Shown piece after piece: positions 1-11,815 of a DNA stretch of 64,000 nt (positions are counted from its first letter, which is position 1; each line of letters opens with the position of its first letter). The notes beneath the pieces were generated by a model. The model was not told where the DNA came from and made no database searches. It saw only the letters and a program-made list of their open reading frames with translations. The stretch is taken from assembly GCA_003260075.1 (NCBI GenBank), contig QLIY01000067.1:62001-126000 (forward strand), given 5' to 3'. The translations under genes and the position numbers were made by a program. This stretch comes from Phallusia mammillata. Taxonomy: Eukaryota > Chordata > Ascidiacea > Phlebobranchia > Ascidiidae.

Positions 1-1162
1 TGAACGCAGCTTCCTTTGTGCAAGTCCTTCGAATTGAAGATCAATGCTATTGGTTAAATCAACGGGATAAAACAGAACACGCGTGGTGGGAATTGTAACT
101 GAATATGGCTTGATGCAAATAACTGAATTTGAATGTCTATGGCGATTTTTGGTTGATTTTCTGACTGATAAGGTGCTTTAAAGTTCGTTTGTTCGTTAGT
201 TCGCTTGACCTTTAATTAAAAGTTCACAAAATGTGGGGCCTTTTTTTAACTTTTCAGCAAAAGCAACGTGATGCCATACAACATAAACTAAAGGGTGCGA
301 CGCGATGTTAAAGAAAAAAAGAATTAGTCAGTGATAAAATACAAGCGGATTGGAGACAAAGACGTTTGTACCTGACGCATTGGCACGATAGTTAAACCTT
401 TTACCAACAGCATTGTGAACCCATATACCTAAACTTCATTGCTGACTACTGCGAGCATCTGACATAGTTGTAACTCAATCCGACTAAAATGCGCTTTAGT
501 TGACATTGGCCTTGTCTAACCATCGGAATGTTGTGATGTGTTGACACTCTTGAGTTTTGTAAGTTGACACTAAAAACACGACTCATCAGGATTTGGCAGA
601 ACTCGCATTTGCCTAAGTTGACTGGAGTCAATTCGTGATCCTTGGGTCAACACATTCGCATTCATTCACAGCAGTTACTTAAGGTGGAAATGCATTTACC
701 ATTTTTGTACACATGAAGATGTTTTTAAGTTTGTTGGTGTTGTACCTAGGTTATAACTTGGCTTGCACAAATGGGTTAATTTCACAACATTAAGATTAAT
801 GAGATATAACAGCCCGAATTGAAGTAAAAAGCGACATGCTTTATTGTTTTGATGTTTCGGAAAATGCATATGCCATTATCAGCGATTTGAACATCAGTCA
901 CACCCGTTATATACATATTACTCGTTTTGCTTATAGATTGTTTTTTGGTAAAGATTGTTTTGGGTGGCTTACCTAAATGCGTGTAAGTTATAAGATACTG
1001 CGTATTGACATCACAAAAAAGCATTTCGATATGCATGATTGAAAATAGGCATTTGAAAAGTTTTTTTCGGCTTGATTAATTTATGAATAACATACTCAGA
1101 AAACTTTAATGTGTAGACAAGTCGTAATAATTGATCGACTCATCACGTTTCATAATTGAAAC

Positions 1163-1406
1163 GAACCGACGTGTAAATTGGCTTGAAAAGGCAAAACCTT
1201 GCTTCGAAAATTTTAATGGTAAAGTTAAATAAGACCTAAAATAGTTAAACTCGGCTCACAAATATAAATGAAGCAAACGCCCCCCCCCCGAACCGACGTG
1301 TAAATTGGCTTGAAAAGGCAAAACCTTGCTTCGAAAAATTTTAGTGGCAAAGTTAAATAAGACCTAAATTAGTCAAACTTGGCTCACAAATATAAATGAA
1401 GCAAAC
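1163..1406 (+). repeat. 117-bp direct repeat around poly-C (unmerged contig overlap)
   Basis: Positions 1163-1279 and 1290-1406 are the same sequence with a few mismatches, separated by exactly ten C. The left copy ends at the C run and the right copy starts at it. That is what two overlapping contig ends joined by a default gap look like. Confidence 0.85.
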
Positions 1407-4400
1407 CTTTTTAAGCTTAACGCGGTAAAATTAAAACTGATCCATGAAAAGATTGCACGTGTACGTTTGATGACCTTGAACCGATCTGTACGATGACCTT
1501 CACGAATTTGTGGACGGTGGAAACAATTTTGGCCTTAACATAAGTCAATCACATGCGGGTTGACGCAAGTTTCGCATCACCACTGCATGTAATCGATTTA
1601 AAAGATAAAATCAAATATTACTAAATTTCGAGACCCGAAGACTTCAGGGCAAAATTTCAGTAAAACTTAACAACAGCATTATAGCGCTCAACTATATACT
1701 GTTAAATGTTGCAGAAACATTATCGTTATTAAAAGCGTTGCTAAAACGAATAAATACCGTTTTTGTATTTGGTAAACTAAATTACGTAGTTTACGAAACA
1801 TTGGCCTGATTAAAAGCGACGCCAAAACCGAATAAACACATTTGGTAAACAAATTTGCGTTAACTCGACTCTTTGAGCTAAAAGACTGGTCTAAAATGTA
1901 AAATATGCTGATAATTCCTTTTCACTACAGTGGATAAATAACCAGTAAATATAGATTTAGGCTTGCATATATCTTTAAAATAATGTAAAATTAAGCGTTT
2001 GATATTGGCGTTGGATGTAAATCTGGATATACTGAACAATTTCACTACGAAAGAGGCCTTTGATTTTTGGGACATTAGACAAAGTTACATATGGTGAACA
2101 TATGTTATTGCAGGTGTTGTTTTAGTCGTGGCTGTTGTCATCATCAGTGAAAAAAAAGTAATAGTTAATGTATTTTATATTGCCCAAAATTGGTTCCCAA
2201 TATCTGAAACCTTACCTCTAAAATTGTTTTACGAAGATTTCTCCCACTGTCAAAACAAGTTAATTAACTCAACCAATAGTTGTCGGACCGTGTTTTGGGC
2301 GAATCGCTTGTTAAAATTCAGCTGTCGCCGGAGGCTGGCTTTTGCTTAATTTGTCAACACAACTTCCATCAACATTTACACCTCCGCAATAGCTTCAAGC
2401 AACCGTTCGCCCGGGAATGGAATGCCTCACAAACCCAACACATATTACGATTAATAAGTCCCTTGAAATTAACAACCTTGCAACATATATAGTGGTCCAT
2501 CTGTCTAGTTACGTTTGATCTCTCTCTTTTCCTCTTTTCATTAAAGTGGCGTTTCTTGGTATTTAAAAGAGATTCCGTTATTAACAAGTAATAAGTTGTT
2601 GACAAATAAAATTTTATGTACAACCCAAAGGACTTGATATAAAAACAATGGAAACATTGTATTGGTTATGACGTCACAGCGACGGTTATGACATCATATT
2701 GTCGCAGCACAATGATGTAACAATAAAAAGCCATGTTACATGAAATGGCCAAAATTTTGACTTTTTCAGAACAGGACGAAAACGATTTGTCAAAAAAATG
2801 TTTTTCAACAGTGACACTGACTTTCGTCATGGTCTGGTGAGCACGATTTGGCAGAACAAACCATAACATTTCCTTGCGAAAAATACATTTGTGTTCGTGT
2901 CGCTCAAAAATGCAAACCGTCTCTCGAAACTCGCTGATTTCAACTCATACCGTAGCGAATCATATTTTTACAAAGAGGCAGCATTCTCAAATACAAATAG
3001 CAAAATTTTGATCAGGGGATTTAAATTTGAAATTTTAAGTAGTTTTTCAATTTTAATTTTAATTTTATTGTATTTTCCTGTTAACTCCTGCATTATATTA
3101 TGACGTGGACGGTTGGTTGCTGACGTCATCAAATAAAACTTTTTTATCTTATTCTTTTCTTCGGGTGGTGGTTACATTGAAATTTTTACTGACGAAAAAT
3201 TTAGTTTTACGTGGCCGCTAGTGGGCACAAGAGATGCATTTACAGAGAGTTGAATTCGAATGTTGGAACGTGAATTATTTACACTTTAACAAAGCAACGT
3301 AGTAATTTATCCGACGTCGATGTTCGTTTAATCCACGAAGACTTGTCCCCACATATTAAACATGTACGACCTGTGTATTAATACAACACCTTTGTGTAGT
3401 GAAAGTTGATCGGTATCTCAATAACAATAAAGTCCAGGTGGCTTTATGATATCTTGTTGGTCATCAAATAACAAAAGTATTTTTACACCTGTTACGCTTG
3501 TTATATATAGCTTCCACTTACTATAGTGGATTATATTCTTGTAAATTTTTTGACTTTAAAGAATTTGTATCATTACCCCTTTACCGTACAAAACCATAGA
3601 ATTGTTCTGTATCGAGAATCAGCCTGCGAAATTCTTGTTACATCTTGACCACGTTTTTTGGCATAAATGCGCTGTTTATTGGACTTATCTGAATAGCAAT
3701 CAAATCCTTTTCCTTGATTCAATTTCTGGTATATTAGGGTCGCATCTTATGATTTGTAGTTGAAAAGGCAACGAGACTAGCCGCACATTAAGTTGTTGGC
3801 AAGTTAGCCAGCAATGATGTTGGAAAAGATAAAACGCTAAATTGGGTTGGGGCGTCTTAGTGTCAAATTGGTTGAGCACTAGTTTTAAGCATATCAAGGT
3901 GAGATCTTAGCTTGTCTGTCCTCGCCTGCTGAACAGCTTACTGTTGACAGAATTAAGCAGCACCATTCCTTTTAATCACACCTTAACGCTTTCAAAAACA
4001 AGTGATTATTTTAGTAGAAACGAACTGACCGATGTATGTGGCTGCTGTGAGACTACAGCATTTGACGTGATAATGATTGCTAGGCAACGTTGGTCGCTGT
4101 TAGTTATTACTGCGGAAGTGGAGAGGCCGAGTGTCGAAAGACAAATAAGATACATATAATTCTATTGCTTCCATCTGCAACCCTGTCCCCTGAGGGAATA
4201 ATACTAATGCATTGGCCGTTGACTGATGCGGGCAATTAACTTAGTACACAGGCCATTTGCAAAATATTTTAAATTATACGGTCAACAGTTTGGATGAATC
4301 TTCTTTTCTAAATAGATAAAAGAATATTTAAACGCGTTTTTTCGACAGCAATGACTTTTTGTTAAATATGGCATCGAAAAAAAAAAGTATAATGGTTTTC

Positions 4401-7400
4401 TGGTGGAAAAAAAAGTTTTATAGAAACTTGAAAACTTGAAAAATTGGCCTTTTGGGGGCACTTAAATCCAATATAAAATACAAATAACAAAAAATGTCTT
4501 TTTAGTTTGTTTTTCTTAGCGATTTCGGGATTCACTTTGGTGGCCAACTCGTAAAGCAAAAAACAACAACGATATAACTTATTTAGTTGTTTGTGTATGT
4601 AGCATGGTCGCTAATGTCTTCACACAAAATTAAAAACATGACCATTTTCGTAAACAAATTACATTTGAATGAATAACAAATCAATAGAGATTTTAGAGAA
4701 CCAAACAAAAACAAGCCAGCACATTTTCTTTGATGTTAAGTGTAAATGTGTTAAAACGTGTATTGGCTGAACACTAATCCACTAGAAAAATATCAGTACA
4801 TAGATCATATAATATCCTGTAATCCATAATAAGCACTTGTGTGGTATTAAAAAAAGACATCTCTAGACTGTTTGTAAATTGTATTTATATGTAACGATTA
4901 GTATATCTGTTAAACCGATATTAAATTAAATAAATTTCACGCAAATTTAATGCCCTAAAATTTTAGGTTTTCGATGTTTCTAAAAGTTACCTATCAAAAA
5001 AAAATTAAGCAATTCAAAGTAAAAATAGATAAAAATATTTGTCATAAGCAAAATTTGCTCAGTTTTGACTAAAATCGTGTGTATTCAAGTTCGAACACTT
5101 AACTTTTGAATATCCGAACTGTTTAAATTACCTTACATGAGAAAGAGCCAGTCAAATTACCGGCCAAGCCACATCACTGCCAAAAACAGCGATTATGGTA
5201 ACGAGCCATTACTTCGGAGCAGTTGCATCACTAAAAGTCGACATTTCCAACTTTATATTGCGATCGACATCGGCATGACCATCTCGTCGTGTCTCTTGTT
5301 TATTTATCCAATGATGTTTCAGATCTCTGGCCCAGGCGTTTGCGCTATTACCTTAGGGTCGAAGCCGCCTAATGTCAAACGACGGACCGTAATTGAGACT
5401 ATTATCAATTGCTACGGAATGACTCGTTTGTGAAGTTTTAGAGGCGATGCGTTTAAGCTTAGGTGATAGAGAGATACACGCGCCAAGGCTTGAGTGAATT
5501 TTTCGACGGTGATATTTGATATTTATATGTTTATGATGGTGTGTAGTGGAGGGCGCGATTTGTCATACGATATGTGTTTCATTCACCAAGTTACGTTGGT
5601 TTGTGTCTGGAGTGATTTACTGATTTCAGACTAAATCTAAGTGGCATAGGCCATATGTCTTTGGTATAATTCAACTACAAAGTAACTTGTTCAAGGAAAA
5701 GTTGTTATGTTACAGGAAAGGATGTTTTGCTTTGTACTTGATTTTTAGGAAGTATATATTTGTAGTAAAATAGTAATTAGGGCGACCTAAAATGATTGCT
5801 TAAATTTGGAGCTGGTCAAAAGATATGAAACATTTGTTGTTGTTTTTTTAGTGCAGTTAAAATCAGTACCGTCAATGCTTTTTTGTAAAAAAAAAACAAT
5901 TTGGTGCAAAAATCTGTGAAATTAAGAAGCTTTTTAAATATCGTTTCGTCAATAGTTTTACCATCAAGCGGTTTTTATGTTTTACAATTAAACAGTTTTG
6001 TCATTTTAAGTTTCAAGTTTATGAAAAAAGGCCATCAAATCATTAGTAGGATTTGTTCCCTTGAATTGTGTGGATTGTTTAAAGCCAAGTTTTTTTTTAC
6101 ATTTAATGTGGCTCGCATTTAATACAAGTGCAAACAAAGGCTACCACTTTTTAGACACAGTGCATAATATGTTACCGTACATAGATAGCGGAAACGCTGT
6201 TCAGTTGAAACACTGTGTTTTACTTAGCACTTCTTATGTGGAAAATATTACACTTTGAACACTTTTCTGCATTCTCATGCATTCGCCATAATGTATACAA
6301 CCACTTCAAACACAATGTTCGTGTTAACAAATCGACACAAGCTCATTGTGCATCACTTACCAATTAGTAAGTTTACTTTAAATCGGACTTTAGCTCGAGA
6401 TCGGAGCTGCAGAAACGATTCGACCGAACCCTAGGCATTGTGTGAACGGACAAAGTTAACTCATTGAGCTCTGTCAAAATTCAAACACTGTTTGTAGATG
6501 GATGGCCCCCATTTGTCATGTCAAGCAGCGATGAGATTATAACGGTCGGCTGACAAGACTTTAAAACCGAATCAAGTGAATGTTTAAACCTCGTGACCTT
6601 TTTGGGTTTTTTGTTTACGCGAAAAATATTTTTCTATTTGAATAAGTTTTACTAAAGAAAAATTAACAAATATATTTTGCAAAATATGTGGTTAAAACAA
6701 ACTTAAGACTTTGCTTTTCTAAGGAAAATAAAATTGTGTGCTTCCTTTGAGTTGTTTGTTTTTGCTTAATCAAAGATTTCACAAATTTGGTAAAAACATA
6801 AAAAATGTTAAAAATAAGTTTCCTTTTCATTTTTAAGCATTTGTCGACTAGACAAACATTTAAAATCTTCTTACAGTTAGCTAGAAACAGTAAATTTTAA
6901 AGAAAACAATTTAGGTCCAAAACGAATTTTCTTTATTTGTTTTCACACCAAATTTTGCACCAGTTAGTTTATCAACCCACATAATTTTTTTGCACGCAAT
7001 GTTTTTATAAGGACTGGTGACCACAAGGCACCATCCGTATTAACGTCCTGAGTTTGTGTAAAATCACCCAACTAAACTTATAACCTAGTTAACAGTTCCG
7101 ATTGCGAATGAATAGACCCAATAGCTTCCCCTATAAAATCAATTCTTAAGGCGCACCTGAAATATTCCCGAGTAATTGACGTTAATTTCGGTACTTCCGT
7201 TCATAACCATGTACGGCACGAGTGGAACTGACTGAAACCCGCTCCATTCGGCTCAAATCGACCCAGACGAGTTAATTGCTTCCCTATATTTTTCCAAAGC
7301 ACGTACATAAAGCCAAATGTAGCCTGGTTTCCTGGCGTGTTTACACCCAAGTGCGAAATTGTATTGTTCACTTGGGGGAAAATGTTGCCACATAAACTTT

Positions 7401-7672
7401 TCACGTCCAGCTTCCGTGACAGCTAAAACTTGCCAATGCAATGTATACGCGTTGACATATAGGTCCATTATACCCCCATTTTCACCCCCACAAACATTAG
7501 CATTTGCGAGAAAGGTTAAAATCGTAAAACGGTTTAGCGTGCGTGTTACTTGTTCGTATTACCAGCGTTAATGATTTTGAATTCGATTTTAAAACTTTCT
7601 TAAAAAAATATAAAAAACAAAGTTTGTTTTTTCTTGAAAGATGTTTTGCAACAGAGAAAGATGCGACTTTGG

Positions 7673-8421
7673 ATGTGCTTAAATTGAAACATAGAAAGCT
7701 GTTCGAAAAAATGCATTTTTCCGTGATAAAAACGGTATAACGCCAATTTAACTTAATATAGATTGTAATTACACAATAAAGAAGCTTTTCCAAATTTAGG
7801 GTCATAATTTGACTATGACGTCAGAGTCCCCTTTTCATGGGGTATTGTTACGCCACCTAACGAGAGGATGTGTTTGCTTGTTTCCCAATACCGGGACAAC
7901 AATGACAAATTATATTTCCGTGGTTTGGAAAGAGAGGTCTCTGCTTATCACCTGTGTTCGCCATTGTGACCGAACAATGACTATGACGTGGGCGCCATTG
8001 GGCCCTTGTGCGTAACAATGTTGTTTATTCTGTAATTGTGTCGTGACAAACCGACTGAGATATATTCTGGGCTGATATTCTGTGTAGTCGATTTAAGCGA
8101 GAAATTTTGTTTGCAGGCAATTTGACAAGGCCAGAACTTGCGATATATTTAAGCATTTGATTTTTTTGCTGCGAAGAGCTCCCCCCCCCCATGTGCTTAA
8201 ATTGAAACATAGAAAGCTGTTCGAAAAAATGCATTTTTACGCCAATTTAACCTAATAAATTGTGATTACAAAATAATGAAACCTTTTCCAAATTTGGACC
8301 TATAATTTGACTATGACGTCAGAGTCCCCTTTTCATGGGGGTGTTGTTACGAAGGGCGCCAACTAACGGGAGGATGTGTTTGCTTGTTTCCCAATACCGG
8401 AACAACAATGACAAATTATTT

Positions 8422-8422
<1 letters not shown>
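7673..8422 (+). repeat. diverged direct repeat around poly-C (haplotype overlap)
   Basis: The segment starting at 7673 recurs at 8191, directly after ten C (8181-8190). The copies share blocks such as the CAAATTTGGACC/AGGGTC, TGACTATGACGTCAGAG and GAGGATGTGTTTGCTTG regions. They differ by small insertions and substitutions, more than in most other pairs of this window. The right copy is cut off by a 60-C run at 8423-8482, which has no duplicate across it and is probably a true sequence gap. Confidence 0.7.

Positions 8423-8482
<60 letters not shown>
8423..8482 (+). other. 60-base poly-C run, probable sized gap
   Basis: An uninterrupted C run with no copy of the left flank on the right. It matches the behaviour of the other long runs (10094, 24943, 35469, 39504), which look like gaps with a positive estimated size. 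The poly-Pro (+) and poly-Gly (-) open frames crossing it are not genes. Confidence 0.75.
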
Positions 8483-10091
8483 TTTTTTTATTCATGACTA
8501 CCGGGCCTTTTTGCAATGGCGTGTTTCAATTATCGACGTTGTTTTTGGGGATAAATATTACATTTTTTGCGGAAGTTTTAATCAAGATTATTAGTAAAAA
8601 AATCCGCATTTTGTTTAAAGTATTTTTCCAATAGTCGTTAGTGGTTTATTAGATTGTTTTGATTGTTGCAGTATTGCACACTACATTACAGAATTTGTTG
8701 TAATTCCATTGGTGCGATTATTGGCGCAGAATGGCGCATGTAAACAGTTTAACAAAAAATGAACATATAGTTTGGTTTTACAATCACACATTACAAATGT
8801 TTTACTAGTGAACGAGCTTAAATAAATAGTCGTGAAACGTTCGCACCTGGGTCAGTGCAACGCTCCAACGCGTTTCATACAACCGGAATTGAACAGCGAT
8901 AAATATTTAATACAACAGCGCACGGTAGAAAACAAAGCCCTCTCCCGTGCCCAGACGAATATAAACACAAACGTCGTATCGGTGTAGCGGCCATTTGTCG
9001 ACGACCGCCCCGCACTGAGCACCGATATAATCTCAGTACAGTTTATAAACCGGTAAATTGGAAGTCCCTTAGGAGGTCTAGGACTCTGATACATATAGTT
9101 TCTTCTGCTGATTGTGTTAGTACTTAGTGTTGAGTATTTGCCAGATAAATGTTTCGTAGCTTTTTTGGTTTAATTGTCGAGGTTTGAAACTTTGTTCCCA
9201 TGCCAGTCAAAAACGGTTTGTTTGGAATATTGAATGTAGCAAATTTTACAGGTTTGAAAGCCTTCAAATGTTGACAGGTTTGGTTTTTCAAGTTTGTATA
9301 AGTTTTTTTTTCAAGTCGAACTTCAATATTTTAGCTTAAAATAATGCCGCGAACAAATGATTTTATACAGTCGGACTTGTATTTGCAAAACATAGCTGAT
9401 GGTACTGTTATTGGAAAGTTTTGCGCCCTAATTTGCCTATGTTACTTCAAATGCTATTGCTATTCTAAACTTTATTTAGATCACTATGCACTGGACACAC
9501 ATAACGCATATTAATATCACAGTAAGGCTTTGAATTAAGTTGTATTGTGCGAGGTATATTTTAAGGCATTGCCATGTCATGTTTGTTCAGTGAAAATGCG
9601 TTGTCCGGTAAATATAAAATTGCAGGGGCCTCTTCACGATTTGAAGTGTCGTAGATCAAAGAGAAATTAGTTTAATATCTGCGCATCTTGACAACTGAGC
9701 TATCCAAAACGCGCGTGGACAAGCCTATACCTATCATCTGTGCTATAAGTTAAATGCAAAAGTAGGCATCAGTTGAAGGACGCCATCAGTTGCTGATATT
9801 TCCTCTAACTTTGTAATTATAAACCGGTCCTTAAGCAGGCACGCGGCGTAAGAATTAGGGGGTCGTACTTCTATGCACTTCAAATGGTTTTGTATCATTT
9901 GGGCGTTCGGTTAAGGTTACCCAGTGAATCGGCGTTGTATTATAGCGAAGCGACCTTGTTCCGTGCTGGGGCGGCGTTCGTAATAGCTCGTATGCAGATG
10001 TCAGTGCATTTTGATTCGCAAGTGATGAGTTAATTAAACTGCGCCACGATGCAGGCATGAATAGAAAAACATCTGATATTGCGGAGCGCGT

Positions 10092-10093
<2 letters not shown>

Positions 10094-10123
<30 letters not shown>
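10094..10123 (+). other. 30-base poly-C run, probable sized gap
   Basis: Thirty C between unrelated flanks. No duplicated flank is seen, so the missing sequence is unknown. Open frames through it are artefacts. Confidence 0.75.
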
Positions 10124-10124
<1 letters not shown>

Positions 10125-10301
10125 CGGTCTTGTATTCTCGGTAGAGAGCAGATTAACATATATACTAGGGACAAGGCATCCGGCTTTCGTGATTTCTGTT
10201 GTTGTTGGTAGTAAGATTTCACGCACGGGCCGAAAAAATCTAAATTGCCCTCTTTATAAATGCCAATAATCATTAAATACTGCGTTCTTTTAGCTTTTAT
10301 A

Positions 10302-10505
10302 GATCATTCAGATAGAAAGAAGGACCGTTACATGTTGTGTGGTTTCTGAAATGAGAATATCTTCCTACAGTTTGCCGATTGTAAACTGCGTTTATTTACC
10401 GTGTTCAAATGATATAGATGAAAAGAAGGGCATTTTACATGTATTGAGGTGTCTGAAATGATGAGGTCTTCTTGCAGGCAGCTAAACAACACTGTAAAAC
10501 GTTTA
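10302..10505 (+). repeat. old, diverged tandem duplication of about 100 bp
   Basis: The segment beginning GATCATTCAGATAGAAAG near 10302 is followed by a related segment beginning near 10405. Both contain an AGAAGG block, an ACATG block, a TCTGAAATGA block, a TCTTC-(C/T)-T(A/G)CAG block and a GTAAA(A/C)-TGCGTTTA-like end. The copies are clearly more diverged than the poly-C-flanked pairs and have no C run between them, so this looks like a real genomic duplication. Confidence 0.5.
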
Positions 10506-11499
10506 TACCCAAAACGATCAACTATTACGCCAGGCAGAATTGTGCAAAAGCAGTGAAAAATGACTCTAAAACGTAACCTATAAAAAGTGTATGGGTGTGC
10601 CAGTATTAAACGCAGCTTACTGAAAGGATACATATACCCTGTTTGGAGATTTAGCGAGGACCTATAATACCTGTGGAAAGCGTATTGACGTGGCTCGTTA
10701 AGTTAATGACGAGACGTTTTTCGGCCCGTTTGAAGTAAGCCTGGATTGCAAACAGCAGGATTTGAGCTTCGTGTGGGTTATAGCTGTTTTGCAGTCGCCC
10801 TGTTGTGAACCAAAGTATCGCATAATCGCGAAGCGTGCCGCCTTTTGTCATCGGGTTTAGGTTATTGTGAAGGCAGTGTCGTATATCATGTCGTCTTGTG
10901 TTGCTTTACGCTAGGAGGTAACATGTGTATTTTTCCCACCAAGTGAGGTTTTGTTTTGCTAGAGACCAGCGCAAAGTGTTTTGGAAATTATTCTTAGTGG
11001 TGACTTTTATATTTGACAAAGGGGGTAAAAATGTCCAATTGTTTCGCATTACAAATTGGATACGTGAAGTCATATTTAGCACAAATCATCAACAAAGTTT
11101 TATCTTTAAGCACTACCAAAGCAGCTAGCAAGTTTTAGTTGTGTAGCGCAAAGTATTTTTAAAACTACTTTTGCGAATGCTCGTTTTCTAATTTTTATTG
11201 CCAATTTCGGAAAACATGGTTAAGAGGATTTTTTTGCCAATGTAAACAAAGACTTTGAACTTTCGCATTCGGCAGATTGCGCGTTCGGCTTAGAAGCAGA
11301 AAGTGACAACCCGGCCATATGCCTTGCAGTCATCAAAAAGGCGACAATGTAGGCACCTATGTTGTATCTAAACACAGCAGCGGCTGAGGTGAAGACGCCG
11401 TGAGTTAACAGCGACTGTCACGACGCAGCAGCTTTTCATTTGCAGCACGACGTGCGCTATCAATCACTGCGTCTCGGTCGTATTTAGTGGTAACTTGCA

Positions 11500-11815
11500 C
11501 TTACAGCATAAGCGCTGTGTCGCTTATAGGCTACAGCAGGCAGTGCAGTGAAAAGCCAATCTGTTACACCGCTACATCCCATGAGACCACGATATACAGA
11601 CGGACGAGCTGAACCGCGCAAAAGATACGACCTGGAGAGTTTGCTGTGTGCTGTGTTGGTAACTCTGTTGTTTTTGCCTTTGACTTGTTCCTCTTGGGAC
11701 GGACAGAGTTAAGGATAGGAAAAGTCTAAAGTTCTGCTGTATAGTTTGGACAACTGAATGGCTGAAAAATCTTTAACCTGCCTTTGAACCTCTGATACAA
11801 GCCGAGCGAAACGAA
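11500..11815 (+). promoter_or_regulatory. likely 5' UTR and promoter-proximal region of RECK
   Basis: This is the sequence immediately upstream of the RECK start codon at 11816. The context before the ATG is ACGAA, with purines near -3, compatible with initiation. No TATA box or other clear core element is visible. The transcription start cannot be placed from sequence alone. If the host is a tunicate, the 5' end could also be replaced by spliced-leader trans-splicing. Confidence 0.3.

Larger units (their letters stand above)
1..11500. other. gene-free region upstream of RECK
   Basis: I could not support any gene in this 11.5 kb. Open frames are short, overlap on both strands, lack recognisable domains and do not chain through splice sites. 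The stretch contains three poly-C gap artefacts (8181-8190, 8423-8482, 10094-10123), two unmerged contig overlaps (1163-1406 and 7673-8422) and one old tandem duplication (10302-10505). The rest is AT-rich single-copy-looking sequence. It may carry distal control elements of RECK, but no motif here lets me say so. The longest open frame (5137-5433, 98 codons with one hydrophobic stretch) resembles no family I know. Confidence 0.6.

Noticed and set aside
5137..5433. 98-codon open frame with one hydrophobic segment
   Set aside because: No family resemblance, no splice partners, and length within chance for this AT content. It could be a lone exon, but nothing supports it.
8319..8634. Open frames with long poly-Pro or poly-Gly stretches (also near 10057-10270, 24872-25198, 35319-35683, 39420-39638)
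   Set aside because: They exist only because a C run is read as codons. The runs behave like assembly gaps and the flanks have no coding features.
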